From positions 1-14,478 of the forward strand of contig WGAP01000101.1 in the NCBI GenBank assembly GCA_015494775.1: a DNA stretch of 14,478 nt, given 5' to 3'. A program made the translations under genes and the position numbers. The stretch comes from Flavobacteriales bacterium. GTDB lineage: Bacteria; Bacteroidota; Bacteroidia; Flavobacteriales; Flavobacteriaceae. The notes below the pieces were generated by a model, which did no database searches, had not been told where the DNA came from, and worked only from the letters and a program-made list of their open reading frames with translations. This document shows, one piece after another, positions 7,286-14,460 of the stretch. Position 1 is the first letter of the stretch, and each line of letters starts with the position of its first letter.

Positions 7286-7708
7286 ATGCCTATGGCACCT
7301 TATGTAAACAAAAAGGAATTGGCCAAAGAAGCCATCAACAAAGGAATCGCGGAGCACAAACGTTGGATTGCGGTGGCCAAGGCCATGGCGGCCGGCGTCA
7401 AACCGGACGATGAATTTATCCTTTCGCCTACCGAATGCACCTTCGGTCAATGGTTTTACAGCCATGGCCGCGACTATTCCGACATGCCCATTTATGCCGA
7501 ATTGGAAGACATCCACAATGCCATTCACGATTTGTTTTTGATTTTCCTCAAAAGCAAAAAGGAACCGGTCAAACAAGGATTTTTGCAGTCCAAAAAATCG
7601 GCCGAAGCCAAAAAGGCCGAAAATCTCAACGCCATTATACACAAAATGGAAGAATTGGTGGATTTGTTTGCCGCCAAGCTCGAAGAATTCGAAGACGCCA
7701 ATTTGTAA
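7286..7708 (+). CDS. Stand-alone CZB-domain (chemoreceptor zinc-binding) protein
   Basis: The 140-aa soluble, helical protein carries the His-Cys-His-His pattern of the CZB domain: H24 in AEHKRW, C51 in ECTFGQWFYSHG (family form CxLGkWly), and H77 and H81 in DIHNAIH. CZB domains bind zinc and usually sit at the C-terminus of chemoreceptors or diguanylate cyclases, where the Cys senses zinc or oxidants such as HOCl. Here the domain makes up almost the whole protein, followed by a charged helix (about 86-140) rich in Lys/Glu. No membrane segment or output domain is present. A partner protein or a zinc-buffering role is therefore possible (inference). The start at 7286 or 7292 is chosen because the frame before it overlaps the -7 box. 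It ends 25 bp before a strong terminator, so it is probably a single-gene unit. Confidence 0.8.
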   Translation: MPMAPYVNKKELAKEAINKGIAEHKRWIAVAKAMAAGVKPDDEFILSPTECTFGQWFYSHGRDYSDMPIYAELEDIHNAIHDLFLIFLKSKKEPVKQGFLQSKKSAEAKKAENLNAIIHKMEELVDLFAAKLEEFEDANL

Positions 7709-7732
7709 TCAACCTAATATTCCGTTTTTTGT

Positions 7733-7760
7733 ACGCTACTCGTAGGAGTAGCGTTTTTTT
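7733..7760 (+). terminator. Intrinsic terminator after the CZB gene
   Basis: The stem CGCTACTC (7734-7741) and GAGTAGCG (7746-7753) has a GTAG loop and is followed directly by seven T. It lies 25 bp after the CZB stop codon. This is a textbook factor-independent terminator and separates the gene from the repeat region. Confidence 0.9.
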
Positions 7761-7763
7761 ATT

Positions 7764-7981
7764 GGGCGCCTTCCCGCACTCGTTCATGCTTACCGCCGTC
7801 CTGCGCCTACGGCTTGCCCGGCGGTGCATTCACGAGGCGGGAACCGGGCTGTCCGCTCAAATGCGCGAGCGGCCCGCTCTTGCCCTGCAAGCGTGGCGGA
7901 CGTGGCTTCCCACCGGTCGCCCCGCCGCCACGGCAGGCCTACGGCGCGCCGCCCGCGCATAACCGCTCCCATCCCTGGCGC
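7764..7981 (-). repeat. Dispersed GC-rich structured repeat (element A), copy 2, inverted
   Basis: This is the reverse-orientation partner of bases 126-299. The 144-base core (7838-7981) is about 97% identical. Both copies share the outer end (GCGGGA(A)GGCGCCC, here at 7764-7778). Between core and end, this copy has a longer segment (about 7779-7837) that folds as an interrupted hairpin: ACTCG.../...CGAG with CCGCCG/CGGCGG inside. Copy 1 has only a 16-base hairpin there. The element starts four bases after the terminator T-tract at 7754-7760 and is followed directly by a heptamer tract. Confidence 0.85.
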
Positions 7982-7987
7982 AAATCT

Positions 7988-8020
7988 AGTTTTGAGTTTT
8001 TAGTTTTAAGTTTTGAGTTG
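7988..8020. repeat. Tandem heptamer repeat (AGTTTTN)x4
   Basis: Four consecutive 7-mers AGTTTTG, AGTTTTT, AGTTTTA, AGTTTTG run without gaps from 7988 to 8015, followed by a partial AGTTG. The tract abuts element A copy 2 and precedes element B. Heptanucleotide tandem repeats are known from cyanobacteria; the link to this case is only by analogy. Confidence 0.75.
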
Positions 8021-8025
8021 ATTTT

Positions 8026-8310
8026 TATCGAAGCGACCGGAACGAATGGCGGTGCCTTCGATACACTACGCCTTCGGCACAGCACTCAGGCACCTGTTTG
8101 GGGTCGCTGAGTGATTTTTGTGTAGCAAAAATTGTATCGAAGCGACCCTGTTGACCGGTGCCTTCGATACACTGCGCCTTCGGCACAGCACTCAGGCACC
8201 TGTTTTGGAGGTCATTGAGTGATTTTTGCGTAGCAAAAATTGTATCGAAATGACCGGATGGCCGGGGCTTCAATACACTACTCACTACGTTCGCAGCACG
8301 CAGCCACCGG
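8026..8310. repeat. Tandem stem-loop intergenic repeat (element B)
   Basis: A unit of about 106 bp is present twice plus a degenerate third part. Each unit has a GGTGCC...GGCACC segment (8051-8094 and 8157-8200, nearly identical) containing GCCTTCGGC. A long stem-loop follows: GGGTCGCT/AGCGACCC at 8101-8148, and GGTCATT/AATGACC at 8210-8255. Both loops share the inner hairpin ATTTTTG...CAAAAAT. The two stems differ by paired changes, so the pairing is kept. The pattern resembles the short TTCGA...CTCAG-type dispersed repeats common in Flavobacteriales genomes (from memory). No coding sequence is credible here. Confidence 0.75.
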
Positions 8311-8321
8311 CGCTCTAATAA

Positions 8322-10697
8322 TCATTTCCCCGGCAACAAACGCATATGATACCGCGCCTTGGATTTGATCAGCGACAAACTGAATATATCGGGAAAAACC
8401 TTACCGGCCACATAGGCGCGTGCTTGGTCCAAATAATGCGGCGATGCGGGCAATCCGCTCTCGCCTGCGGGCAAAACGGAATACGACGCATCCCAGTCGG
8501 CCGTGTTGAAAATATGCTTTTCCGACGCCCCGAAATCGGCCATGTACGGGTGGGCCAACGAAAAACTGAACGGATTGACGGTATTCACCCCGCCCGGTGC
8601 CGGAAAATCGGCATTGAGTCCGAAAATGCGGTCCAATAACTTGACTTTACCCAAAGGATGTTCCAAATGATAAATATGTACGGAGCCCCAGGTTTTGTCC
8701 CAAGTTCCGTAACGCGACTTCAAACTGTCGATGGCCTCGCGAAAGGATTGGCGCAATAAGCCCGAAAAAGTTTCCTTGTCCGCCGTATTCCGGTTGTCGA
8801 TCCACACACTGCTCGTATCGCGAAAAACATTGTCCGTAAGGTATTTGTGCATCAAAAAGGAAGCAAAGAATGCGGGAAACAAATCTTTGCCCAATTCGTC
8901 GGCGGCCAGGTTGCGAATAAACTGACGCAAGGTTTCCTCAAACAAAAGCGGGGCTTGGGCATCGCGGCGATAATCACCGTCCCATGCCGCCAAAACCGAT
9001 GCCGCTTTTCGGGCATCGCCCTTTTCAAAATTACCGGGCTTCAATACCTTGCGCATCAGCGGCAAAAAGCGCGCGGCACGCACCGATTTATGGTCATAGA
9101 GCATGCGGCGGAAATCTTCGGTGGAAAGTTTTTCCTTGCTTTCGAGCATCTGACGGATACGAATAATGCGGTAAGGCAAATCATACCACTCGGTTACATA
9201 CAAACTGTCGGCAAAAGTTTTGTTATTGGCCGAGGAAATATAGCCCCGTTCGGGATTGTATTCATAAGGCAATTTTTCGAAGGGCACAAAACCCTGCCAA
9301 TCGTAGGCCGTGGTATCGCCCGGATAAAACAAATAACCTGCCGCCTTGCGCACAGGCACATGACCGGTGCATTGAATACCGATATTGCCTTCGGTGTCCA
9401 CATAGGCAATGTTTTGGCTTACGGCCATAAAGCCGCGGGCCGCCTGCCGGAATTCCTCCCAGTTTTCGGCCGTATCGAAACCGTAAAGCGCTTCGATGGC
9501 ATGATCTTCGCCATTGCCTATCCAACGCATGGATACCGGTGTAACATCCACCTGACCCAAACGCGTAATAACGGGCCCGCGATGGGTATAATACATGGGA
9601 ACAATCAAGGGCTTGTCCCGCCCCTTCACGCGTATAGTCTCCTTTATCACCTTCAAAGGTTTCCATTGGCCGTTCAATTTATAACGGTGTTTCACGGTAT
9701 CAATGGTTTCGGCATAAAAATCGGCACCGTCGAGCATCACGTTGGTCATGCCCCAGGCGATATGTTCGTTATGTCCCGCCACCACAAAAGGCGACCCGGG
9801 CAACAGCACGCCCGTTACATTCAGTTTCCCGGGAATCATTTGATGGGCCCGCCACCAAATGCCCGGAAGGCCCAAATGCAAATGCATGTCGTTGGAAAAA
9901 ATAGGTTTTCCGGTAACGGATTTTTTGCCGGCTACGGCCCAGTTGTTACTCCCGTTCGAAAGCTCGGGTGCCACTTGGCGAATCAAGGCCACGGCTTGCA
10001 ATAATACGGTATCGGGTTTTACGGCTTGGGGAATATTCCGGTAAACCAAAACCTTGTTGGCATCCCAATCGGGCAGGAAATCTTTCAAATAATCCGCCCC
10101 CAAGCGTTGATTTACAAGGGTGGCCATGGCCTCGGTTTTGTAGCCCGTTTCGAGCATCCACGACATATATCCCACCAGATTGACCGAATGCTGCGGTTTC
10201 CAGGGTTCGGGTGTGTAGCTCAAAATGCGGAATTCCATGGGCAAATCATCGCCCCGTTCGTGCAGATAGGCATTGACACCATCGGCATACCATTGCAAAC
10301 GGTTGCGCATGCTGTCATCCATATTGTTCCACCATCGTTCCGAAGTTTGCGGAATGCGCAGTTTGCGTAGCAATTTATCGGCTTCGATGGCTTTGTCGCC
10401 AAAAATTTCCGACAAACGCCCCTGGGCTACGCGCCGCACCAAATCCATTTGCCACATACGGTCCTGGGCCTCCAAATAACCCGTGGCCATATACAGGTCG
10501 TGTTCGTTTCGGGCAATTATATGCGGAACACCCAAACTGTCGCGATACACTTCCACCGGCGCTTTGAGTCCAGGAAGATGAATATCGGCCGAAAAATCGG
10601 GTAAAGCGGCTTGACGAATATGATTTACATAAAAATAACCTCCTGCCACTAACAATACTACAATAACCAATAGTCCAAGAAATATTTTTTTTATCAT
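8322..10697 (-). CDS. Penicillin acylase family protein (Ntn hydrolase)
   Basis: The 791-aa Ntn-hydrolase precursor hydrolyses amide bonds of N-acyl compounds; the physiological substrate is unknown. A hydrophobic segment at residues 4-23 acts as a signal or membrane anchor, so the enzyme is periplasmic or membrane-attached. The alpha part contains SLGVPHIIARNEHDLYMATGY (53-73) and AQDRMWQMDLVRR (77-89). Self-cleavage is expected between G249 and S250 in NGSNNWAV, leaving Ser250 as the N-terminal nucleophile of the beta subunit. NDMHL (269-273), GHNEHIAWGMTN (308-319, with N319 as the likely oxyanion Asn) and late PGGVNTVNP agree with the family. Close relatives include beta-lactam acylases and AHL (quorum-signal) acylases, and the sequence alone does not decide between them. 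A near-consensus -7 box, TATATTTA, lies at 10713-10720 on the minus strand. The gene is separated from upstream aconitase by a terminator. Confidence 0.92.
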   Translation of the reverse strand: MIKKIFLGLLVIVVLLVAGGYFYVNHIRQAALPDFSADIHLPGLKAPVEVYRDSLGVPHIIARNEHDLYMATGYLEAQDRMWQMDLVRRVAQGRLSEIFGDKAIEADKLLRKLRIPQTSERWWNNMDDSMRNRLQWYADGVNAYLHERGDDLPMEFRILSYTPEPWKPQHSVNLVGYMSWMLETGYKTEAMATLVNQRLGADYLKDFLPDWDANKVLVYRNIPQAVKPDTVLLQAVALIRQVAPELSNGSNNWAVAGKKSVTGKPIFSNDMHLHLGLPGIWWRAHQMIPGKLNVTGVLLPGSPFVVAGHNEHIAWGMTNVMLDGADFYAETIDTVKHRYKLNGQWKPLKVIKETIRVKGRDKPLIVPMYYTHRGPVITRLGQVDVTPVSMRWIGNGEDHAIEALYGFDTAENWEEFRQAARGFMAVSQNIAYVDTEGNIGIQCTGHVPVRKAAGYLFYPGDTTAYDWQGFVPFEKLPYEYNPERGYISSANNKTFADSLYVTEWYDLPYRIIRIRQMLESKEKLSTEDFRRMLYDHKSVRAARFLPLMRKVLKPGNFEKGDARKAASVLAAWDGDYRRDAQAPLLFEETLRQFIRNLAADELGKDLFPAFFASFLMHKYLTDNVFRDTSSVWIDNRNTADKETFSGLLRQSFREAIDSLKSRYGTWDKTWGSVHIYHLEHPLGKVKLLDRIFGLNADFPAPGGVNTVNPFSFSLAHPYMADFGASEKHIFNTADWDASYSVLPAGESGLPASPHYLDQARAYVAGKVFPDIFSLSLIKSKARYHMRLLPGK

Positions 10698-10748
10698 AAT
10701 GCATATTTTGGATAAATATACTGAAAAAAATGACTATATCGTTTCCAT

Positions 10749-10781
10749 AAAAAAACACCCCCGCCATTTGGAACGGGGGTG
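10749..10781 (-). terminator. Intrinsic terminator after aconitate hydratase
   Basis: On the minus strand, CACCCCCG (10781-10774) pairs with CGGGGGTG (10763-10756) and is followed by seven T (plus-strand A-run 10749-10755). It lies 24 bp after the aconitase stop codon and ends that transcript before the penicillin acylase gene. Confidence 0.9.
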
Positions 10782-10804
10782 CGGGAAAAATTTGTTGGAA
10801 ATAA

Positions 10805-13075
10805 TCAAACGGCCGCCGACTGCTTACGCAAATAATTCAAGGCACTGCCGGCTTTGAACCATTCGATTTGTTCCTCGTTGTAGGTATGATTTACTTTGAT
10901 CACATCGATGCTGTCATCGGGATGCACAATTTCCACCGTCAAGGGTTTGCCGGGGGCAAATTCGTTCAAGTCCACGAAATTGAAACGGTCGTCTTCCCGG
11001 ATTTTGTCATAATCCGCTTCGTTGGCAAAGGTCAGGGCCAACATACCTTGTTTTTTGAGGTTGGTTTCATGAATGCGGGCAAAGGATTTGACGATGACGG
11101 CAATCACGCCCAAATGGCGCGGTTCCATGGCGGCATGTTCACGGGATGAACCTTCGCCGTAGTTCTGGTCGCCCACAATGACGCTTTGGAGTTTGGCTTC
11201 TTTGAGGTCGCGGGCCACTTTGGAAACCTTTTCGTATTGTCCCGTAATAGGATTTTTGGTTTCGCCGGCTTTTCCCGTAAAGGCGTTTACACCGCCCGAA
11301 AGCAGGTTGTTGGAAATATTATCCAAGTGCCCACGGTATTTGAGCCACGGTCCGGCGGGCGAAATATGGTCGGTGGTGCACTTGCCTTTGACCTTGATAA
11401 GCAAGGGAGCGTTGTAGATATTATCACCGTTCCAGGCGGGGAAAGGCGTAAGCAATTGCAAGCGTTCGCTATCGGGTTTTACGACGATTTCCACTCCCGA
11501 GCCATCTTCCGAAGGAGGAATAAATCCCGGATCGTCGGTTTCGAAACCGCGCGGCGGGAATTCCATACCCGTGGGTTCGTCCAAGCGAACCGTTTCGCCA
11601 TTTTCGTTGGTCAGGGTGTCGGTGCGCGGGTCGAAATCCAAACGGCCGGAAATGGCCATGGCCATCACCATTTCGGGCGAAGCCACAAAGGCATGGGTAT
11701 TGGGGTTGCCATCGTTACGCTTGACAAAGTTGCGGTTAAACGAATGCACGATGGTATTGCGGTGTTGGTCGGCCACATCGTCGCGGCGCCATTGTCCGAT
11801 ACACGGGCCGCAAGCGTTGGTAAATATCGTGGCACCCAATTTTTCGAATACTTCCAGGATGCCGTCGCGCTGGGCCGTGTAGCGCACTTGTTCCGAACCC
11901 GGATTGATACCCAATTTGGCTTTGAGTTTCAAACCCTTGTCCAGGGCCTGCTTGGCCACCGAGGCGGCACGTGAAAGGTCTTCGTAGGACGAGTTGGTGC
12001 ACGAACCGATCAACCCCCACTCCACTTCCAAGGGCCAATCGTTGGCCGGGGCTTCTTGTTTCATGCGGCTGACGGGCGTTTCGCGGTCGGGCGTAAAGGG
12101 CCCGTTGAGCCGGGGTTCCAGTTCGTCCAAATTGATTTCGATAACCTGGTCGTAGTATTTTTCGGGATTTTCATACACTTCGGGGTCGGCTTGCAGGTAG
12201 GGTTTGATGGCATCGGCCAAATCGGCCACTTCGTCGCGACCGGTGGCACGCAGGTAACGTTCCATGGCCTCGTCGTAAGCAAAGTTGGATGTGGTGGCTC
12301 CCACCTCGGCCCCCATATTACAAATGGTGCCTTTTCCTGTGGCCGAAATACTGTGTGCGCCCGGTCCGAAGTATTCGATGATGGCCCCCGTTCCGCCTTT
12401 AACGGTCAAAATACCCGCTACGCGGAGAATGACATCTTTGGGCGCAGCCCAACCGCTGAGTTTTCCGGTAAGTTTAACGCCTATCAATTTGGGCCATTTG
12501 AGTTCCCAAGGCATTCCGGCCATGGCATCCACGGCATCGGCACCACCTACACCAATGGCCACCATTCCCAAACCACCGGCATTGGGCGTATGCGAGTCGG
12601 TGCCTATCATCATGCCGCCCGGAAAGGCATAATTTTCCAAAACCACTTGGTGAATAATGCCCGCACCGGGTTTCCAAAATCCTATGCCGTATTTGCGCGA
12701 AGCGCTTTCGAGGAAATTATAGACTTCATTGTTCCGGTTAATGGCCTCTTGGAGGTCTTTGCTGGCCCCCATGTAGGCCTGAATGAGGTGGTCCAAATGC
12801 ACCGTAGAAGGCACCGCCACCTTGTCGCGGCCGGCCATCATAAATTGAAGCAGCGCCATTTGGGCCGTAGCATCCTGCATAGCCACGCGATCCACTTTGA
12901 ACTTGACATAATCTTTGGCGCGCCGGTAAGCCCGGTCGGGCATGCCTTGCCAAAGGTGGCTATACAATATTTTTTCGGAAAGCGTCAACGGACGCCCTAC
13001 AATTTGTCGTGCACGCTCCACCCGCTCGGGAATGGTGGCATACACCTTTTTGATCATATCGAGGTCTTTTACCAT
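10805..13075 (-). CDS. acn: Aconitate hydratase, mitochondrial type
   Basis: This [4Fe-4S] enzyme interconverts citrate and isocitrate through cis-aconitate in the TCA cycle. The 756-aa length and sequence match mitochondrial-type aconitases. The three cluster cysteines are visible: C359 in LIGSCTNSS, and C422 and C425 in NACGPCIGQW. Substrate-site motifs include GTDSHTPNAGG (158-168), KYRGHLDNISNN with R581 (579-590), and GEGSSREHAAMEPRH (640-654) with the catalytic Ser in the GSSRE segment. The C-terminal swivel domain covers about 545-756. The ATG at 13075 gives the normal opening DMIKKVYATIPERVERARQI, and an exact -7 box (13104-13111) lies 29 bp upstream. It is monocistronic here, with its own terminator downstream, and is divergent from tRNA-Asn. 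Symbol usage varies (acn, acnA); it is not the AcnB type. Confidence 0.97.
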   Translation of the reverse strand: MVKDLDMIKKVYATIPERVERARQIVGRPLTLSEKILYSHLWQGMPDRAYRRAKDYVKFKVDRVAMQDATAQMALLQFMMAGRDKVAVPSTVHLDHLIQAYMGASKDLQEAINRNNEVYNFLESASRKYGIGFWKPGAGIIHQVVLENYAFPGGMMIGTDSHTPNAGGLGMVAIGVGGADAVDAMAGMPWELKWPKLIGVKLTGKLSGWAAPKDVILRVAGILTVKGGTGAIIEYFGPGAHSISATGKGTICNMGAEVGATTSNFAYDEAMERYLRATGRDEVADLADAIKPYLQADPEVYENPEKYYDQVIEINLDELEPRLNGPFTPDRETPVSRMKQEAPANDWPLEVEWGLIGSCTNSSYEDLSRAASVAKQALDKGLKLKAKLGINPGSEQVRYTAQRDGILEVFEKLGATIFTNACGPCIGQWRRDDVADQHRNTIVHSFNRNFVKRNDGNPNTHAFVASPEMVMAMAISGRLDFDPRTDTLTNENGETVRLDEPTGMEFPPRGFETDDPGFIPPSEDGSGVEIVVKPDSERLQLLTPFPAWNGDNIYNAPLLIKVKGKCTTDHISPAGPWLKYRGHLDNISNNLLSGGVNAFTGKAGETKNPITGQYEKVSKVARDLKEAKLQSVIVGDQNYGEGSSREHAAMEPRHLGVIAVIVKSFARIHETNLKKQGMLALTFANEADYDKIREDDRFNFVDLNEFAPGKPLTVEIVHPDDSIDVIKVNHTYNEEQIEWFKAGSALNYLRKQSAAV

Positions 13076-13103
13076 GGTTTCCTGGTTTTATTTGATTTGC
13101 TCA

Positions 13104-13111
13104 CAAATTTA
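13104..13111 (-). promoter_or_regulatory. Candidate -7 promoter box for aconitate hydratase
   Basis: The minus strand reads TAAATTTG, an exact TAnnTTTG match 28 bp before the ATG. No TTG is found about 20 bp further upstream. The rest of the 313-bp divergent gap (13076-13388) is AT-rich and holds only this box and the tRNA promoter; no small gene is seen. Confidence 0.5.
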
Positions 13112-13340
13112 AACATTTTCTACCGGATAAGCATATTTTTTTGCCGTTTTTCGAATGATTAAAAAAATATGTTTCGGAATTTACATACTTTCAAAAATAT
13201 CATTGAATTTGTAGCAATATTTTAATTTGGACGTGCGGATTTTGCACTACACAAATCGCATATCACCAATACTTGGTAAAAGTTCCGTTCAGTCCCATTC
13301 ATGATGCAAAAAAATCCACCCGAAAAAATTTTTTTACCTC

Positions 13341-13371
13341 TTGCGTAAAAAAGAAAATGATTATATATTTG
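13341..13371 (+). promoter_or_regulatory. Promoter of tRNA-Asn
   Basis: TTG (13341-13343), 20 bp of spacer and TATATTTG (13364-13371) match the Bacteroidota promoter pattern. The mature tRNA begins 18 bp after the -7 box. This is the best promoter in the window. Confidence 0.75.
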
Positions 13372-13388
13372 CAAGCGCAAAACAACAC

Positions 13389-13462
13389 TCCCCCATAGCT
13401 CAGTTGGTTAGAGCAGTGGACTGTTAATCCATGTGTCGCTGGTTCAAGTCCAGCTGGGGGAG
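13389..13462 (+). tRNA. tRNA-Asn (anticodon GTT)
   Basis: A full cloverleaf can be drawn. The acceptor stem is TCCCCCA/TGGGGGA. The D arm is GCTC/GAGC with loop AGTTGGTTA. The anticodon stem is GTGGA/TCCAT (one G-T pair), with loop CTGTTAA and anticodon GTT at 13423-13425. The T arm is GCTGG-TTCAAGT-CCAGC, and the discriminator is G at 13462. The next bases are CA, so the full CCA end is not encoded and must be added after transcription. Confidence 0.97.
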
Positions 13463-13469
13463 CAAGGCG

Positions 13470-13495
13470 GGAGGACGGAAATGTCCTCCTTTTTT
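13470..13495 (+). terminator. Intrinsic terminator after tRNA-Asn / leader of the DUF3109 gene
   Basis: GGAGGAC (13470-13476) and GTCCTCC (13483-13489) form a 7-bp stem with a six-base loop, followed by six T. It lies 7 bp after the tRNA and 4-13 bp before the possible DUF3109 start codons, so it also occupies that gene's leader. Confidence 0.88.
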
Positions 13496-13508
13496 GTTTA
13501 TGATGAAT

Positions 13509-14087
13509 ATGATACAACTGGGACGCACATTGATTTCGACCGAACTCTTGTCGCAGCGTTTTGTTTGCGACTTGCAGGCCTGCAAGGGCGAATGCTGCGT
13601 CCAGGGCGATGCCGGTGCGCCCTTGGAGGAGGACGAACTGCCCGTATTGGAAAAAATTTATCCGCAGGTGCGCCCTTTTATGCGGCCCGAAGGCATCCGT
13701 GCGGTGGAGCAACAGGGGCTTTATGTCAAAGACCGCGACGGCGATTGGACCACGCCGCTTATCAACGGTGCCGAATGTGCCTTTGTGGTTTTCGACAACA
13801 ACCGTATTGCCCTGTGTGCCATTGAAATGGCTTGGCGTGCGGGCCGTATCGATTTTCCCAAGCCCGTTTCCTGTCATCTGTATCCCGTTCGTTTGACCGA
13901 ATACACCGATTTTACGGCCGTCAATGTGCATCACTGGGATATTTGTTCGCCGGCCTGCGCCTTGGGCGAAAAAATGAATATGCCGCTCTATCGTTTCTTG
14001 GAGGAGCCGCTAACGCGCAAATTCGGTTCCGACTGGTATGCCGAATTGGAGGAAGTGGCCCGGGAATGGGCGCAAAACCAACGTTGA
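13509..14087 (+). CDS. DUF3109 family cysteine-cluster protein
   Basis: This is a 192-aa soluble protein of unknown function. Nine Cys are visible: C20, C25, C29, C30, C90, C103, C122, C146 and C150. They are arranged as FVCDLQACKGECC near the start, then ECAF, LCAIE, SCHLYPVR and WDICSPAC. This pattern is typical of DUF3109, related in style to YkgJ-type proteins, and suggests a bound metal or Fe-S cluster (inference). The start MIQLGRTLIS at 13509 fits the usual family opening. In-frame ATGs at 13500 and 13503 are alternatives that add two or three residues. Reading further upstream would run into the tRNA and is rejected. The start lies just after the terminator T-tract, and no separate promoter box is visible between the tRNA and the gene. 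Expression by read-through from the tRNA promoter is possible. Confidence 0.88.
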   Translation: MIQLGRTLISTELLSQRFVCDLQACKGECCVQGDAGAPLEEDELPVLEKIYPQVRPFMRPEGIRAVEQQGLYVKDRDGDWTTPLINGAECAFVVFDNNRIALCAIEMAWRAGRIDFPKPVSCHLYPVRLTEYTDFTAVNVHHWDICSPACALGEKMNMPLYRFLEEPLTRKFGSDWYAELEEVAREWAQNQR

Positions 14088-14105
14088 TTTTTTGACGCTC
14101 CGAGC

Positions 14106-14293
14106 CGCCCTGCGGGCGTCTCTACGCGGCTTCACAAGCCGTCGGGGCGCCGGCGGCGGAATGAAATTCCGCGCCGGCAGCGCAAAATTCAATCGGCCGA
14201 TACCTCGATGCAAGGGGTTTTGAATTGTTTTACGCCACGGCCGTAAAAACCCGCCGGATTTTTGCGCCGCCGGCCCCGCGCCGAAGGCGCGGC
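14106..14293. repeat. Cluster of GC-rich hairpins downstream of the DUF3109 gene
   Basis: Five separate inverted repeats lie head to tail. They are CGCCC/GGGCG (14106-14118), CGGCTT/AAGCCG (14127-14141), an interrupted GCGCCGGC...GCGCCGGC stem around GGAAT-GAA-ATTCC (about 14147-14178), TTTTACG/CGTAAAA (14228-14248), and CCGCGCC-GAA-GGCGCGG (14276-14292). No gene is visible in 14088-14478. The composition resembles elements A and B, but no long shared sequence with them is seen. Confidence 0.6.
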
Positions 14294-14311
14294 GCCGGCG
14301 CTCCTTGTCTT

Positions 14312-14386
14312 GTTCCGCAAGCTCCGAAGCCCTTTGCCGCATCGCTACGCTCGGCGGCTGCGGGCTTCTTCGCCTGCTTCGGGAAC
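14312..14386. repeat. Long nested stem-loop
   Basis: Three nested inverted repeats share one axis: GTTCC/GGAAC (14312-14316 with 14382-14386), GAAGCCC/GGGCTTC (14326-14332 with 14362-14368) and GCCGC/GCGGC (14336-14340 with 14354-14358). Together they fold about 75 nt. A GCGCTTTTTATT tract follows on the plus strand, so it could also end transcripts, although it is far from any stop codon. Confidence 0.55.
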
Positions 14387-14419
14387 CTGCGCTTTTTATT
14401 AAAAATAAATCGCAAATCA

Positions 14420-14460
14420 TTGAAAATCAATTCAAAATTTAAAATTCAAAATTCATAATT
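14420..14460. repeat. AT-rich heptamer tract (TTCAAAA-type)
   Basis: From 14431 the sequence reads as consecutive 7-mers TTCAAAA, TTTAAAA, TTCAAAA, TTCATAA. A further TTGAAAA lies at 14420-14426. This is the third heptamer tract in the window and again borders a GC-rich hairpin region. Confidence 0.6.

Noticed and set aside
5938..7287. Long open frame (449 codons) antisense to proS, and similar ones antisense to acn (12056-13162) and the acylase gene (8847-10004)
   Set aside because: Each lies opposite a confidently identified enzyme gene and shows no family features of its own.
7814..7972. Similar predicted peptides (for example PALALQAWRTWLPTGRP) encoded in both copies of element A
   Set aside because: They lie in opposite-facing copies of a structured repeat, several frames are open at once because the DNA is GC-rich, and there is no promoter or start context. 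Nucleotide identity of the repeat explains the shared peptide.
8026..8310. CRISPR array at the tandem repeat
   Set aside because: Only two to three ~106-bp units with internal hairpins, no short repeat/unique spacer pattern, and no cas genes nearby.
13431..13499. Upstream start of the DUF3109 gene at 13431
   Set aside because: It lies inside the tRNA-Asn gene, and the added residues would translate the tRNA and terminator. The family N-terminus begins at 13509.
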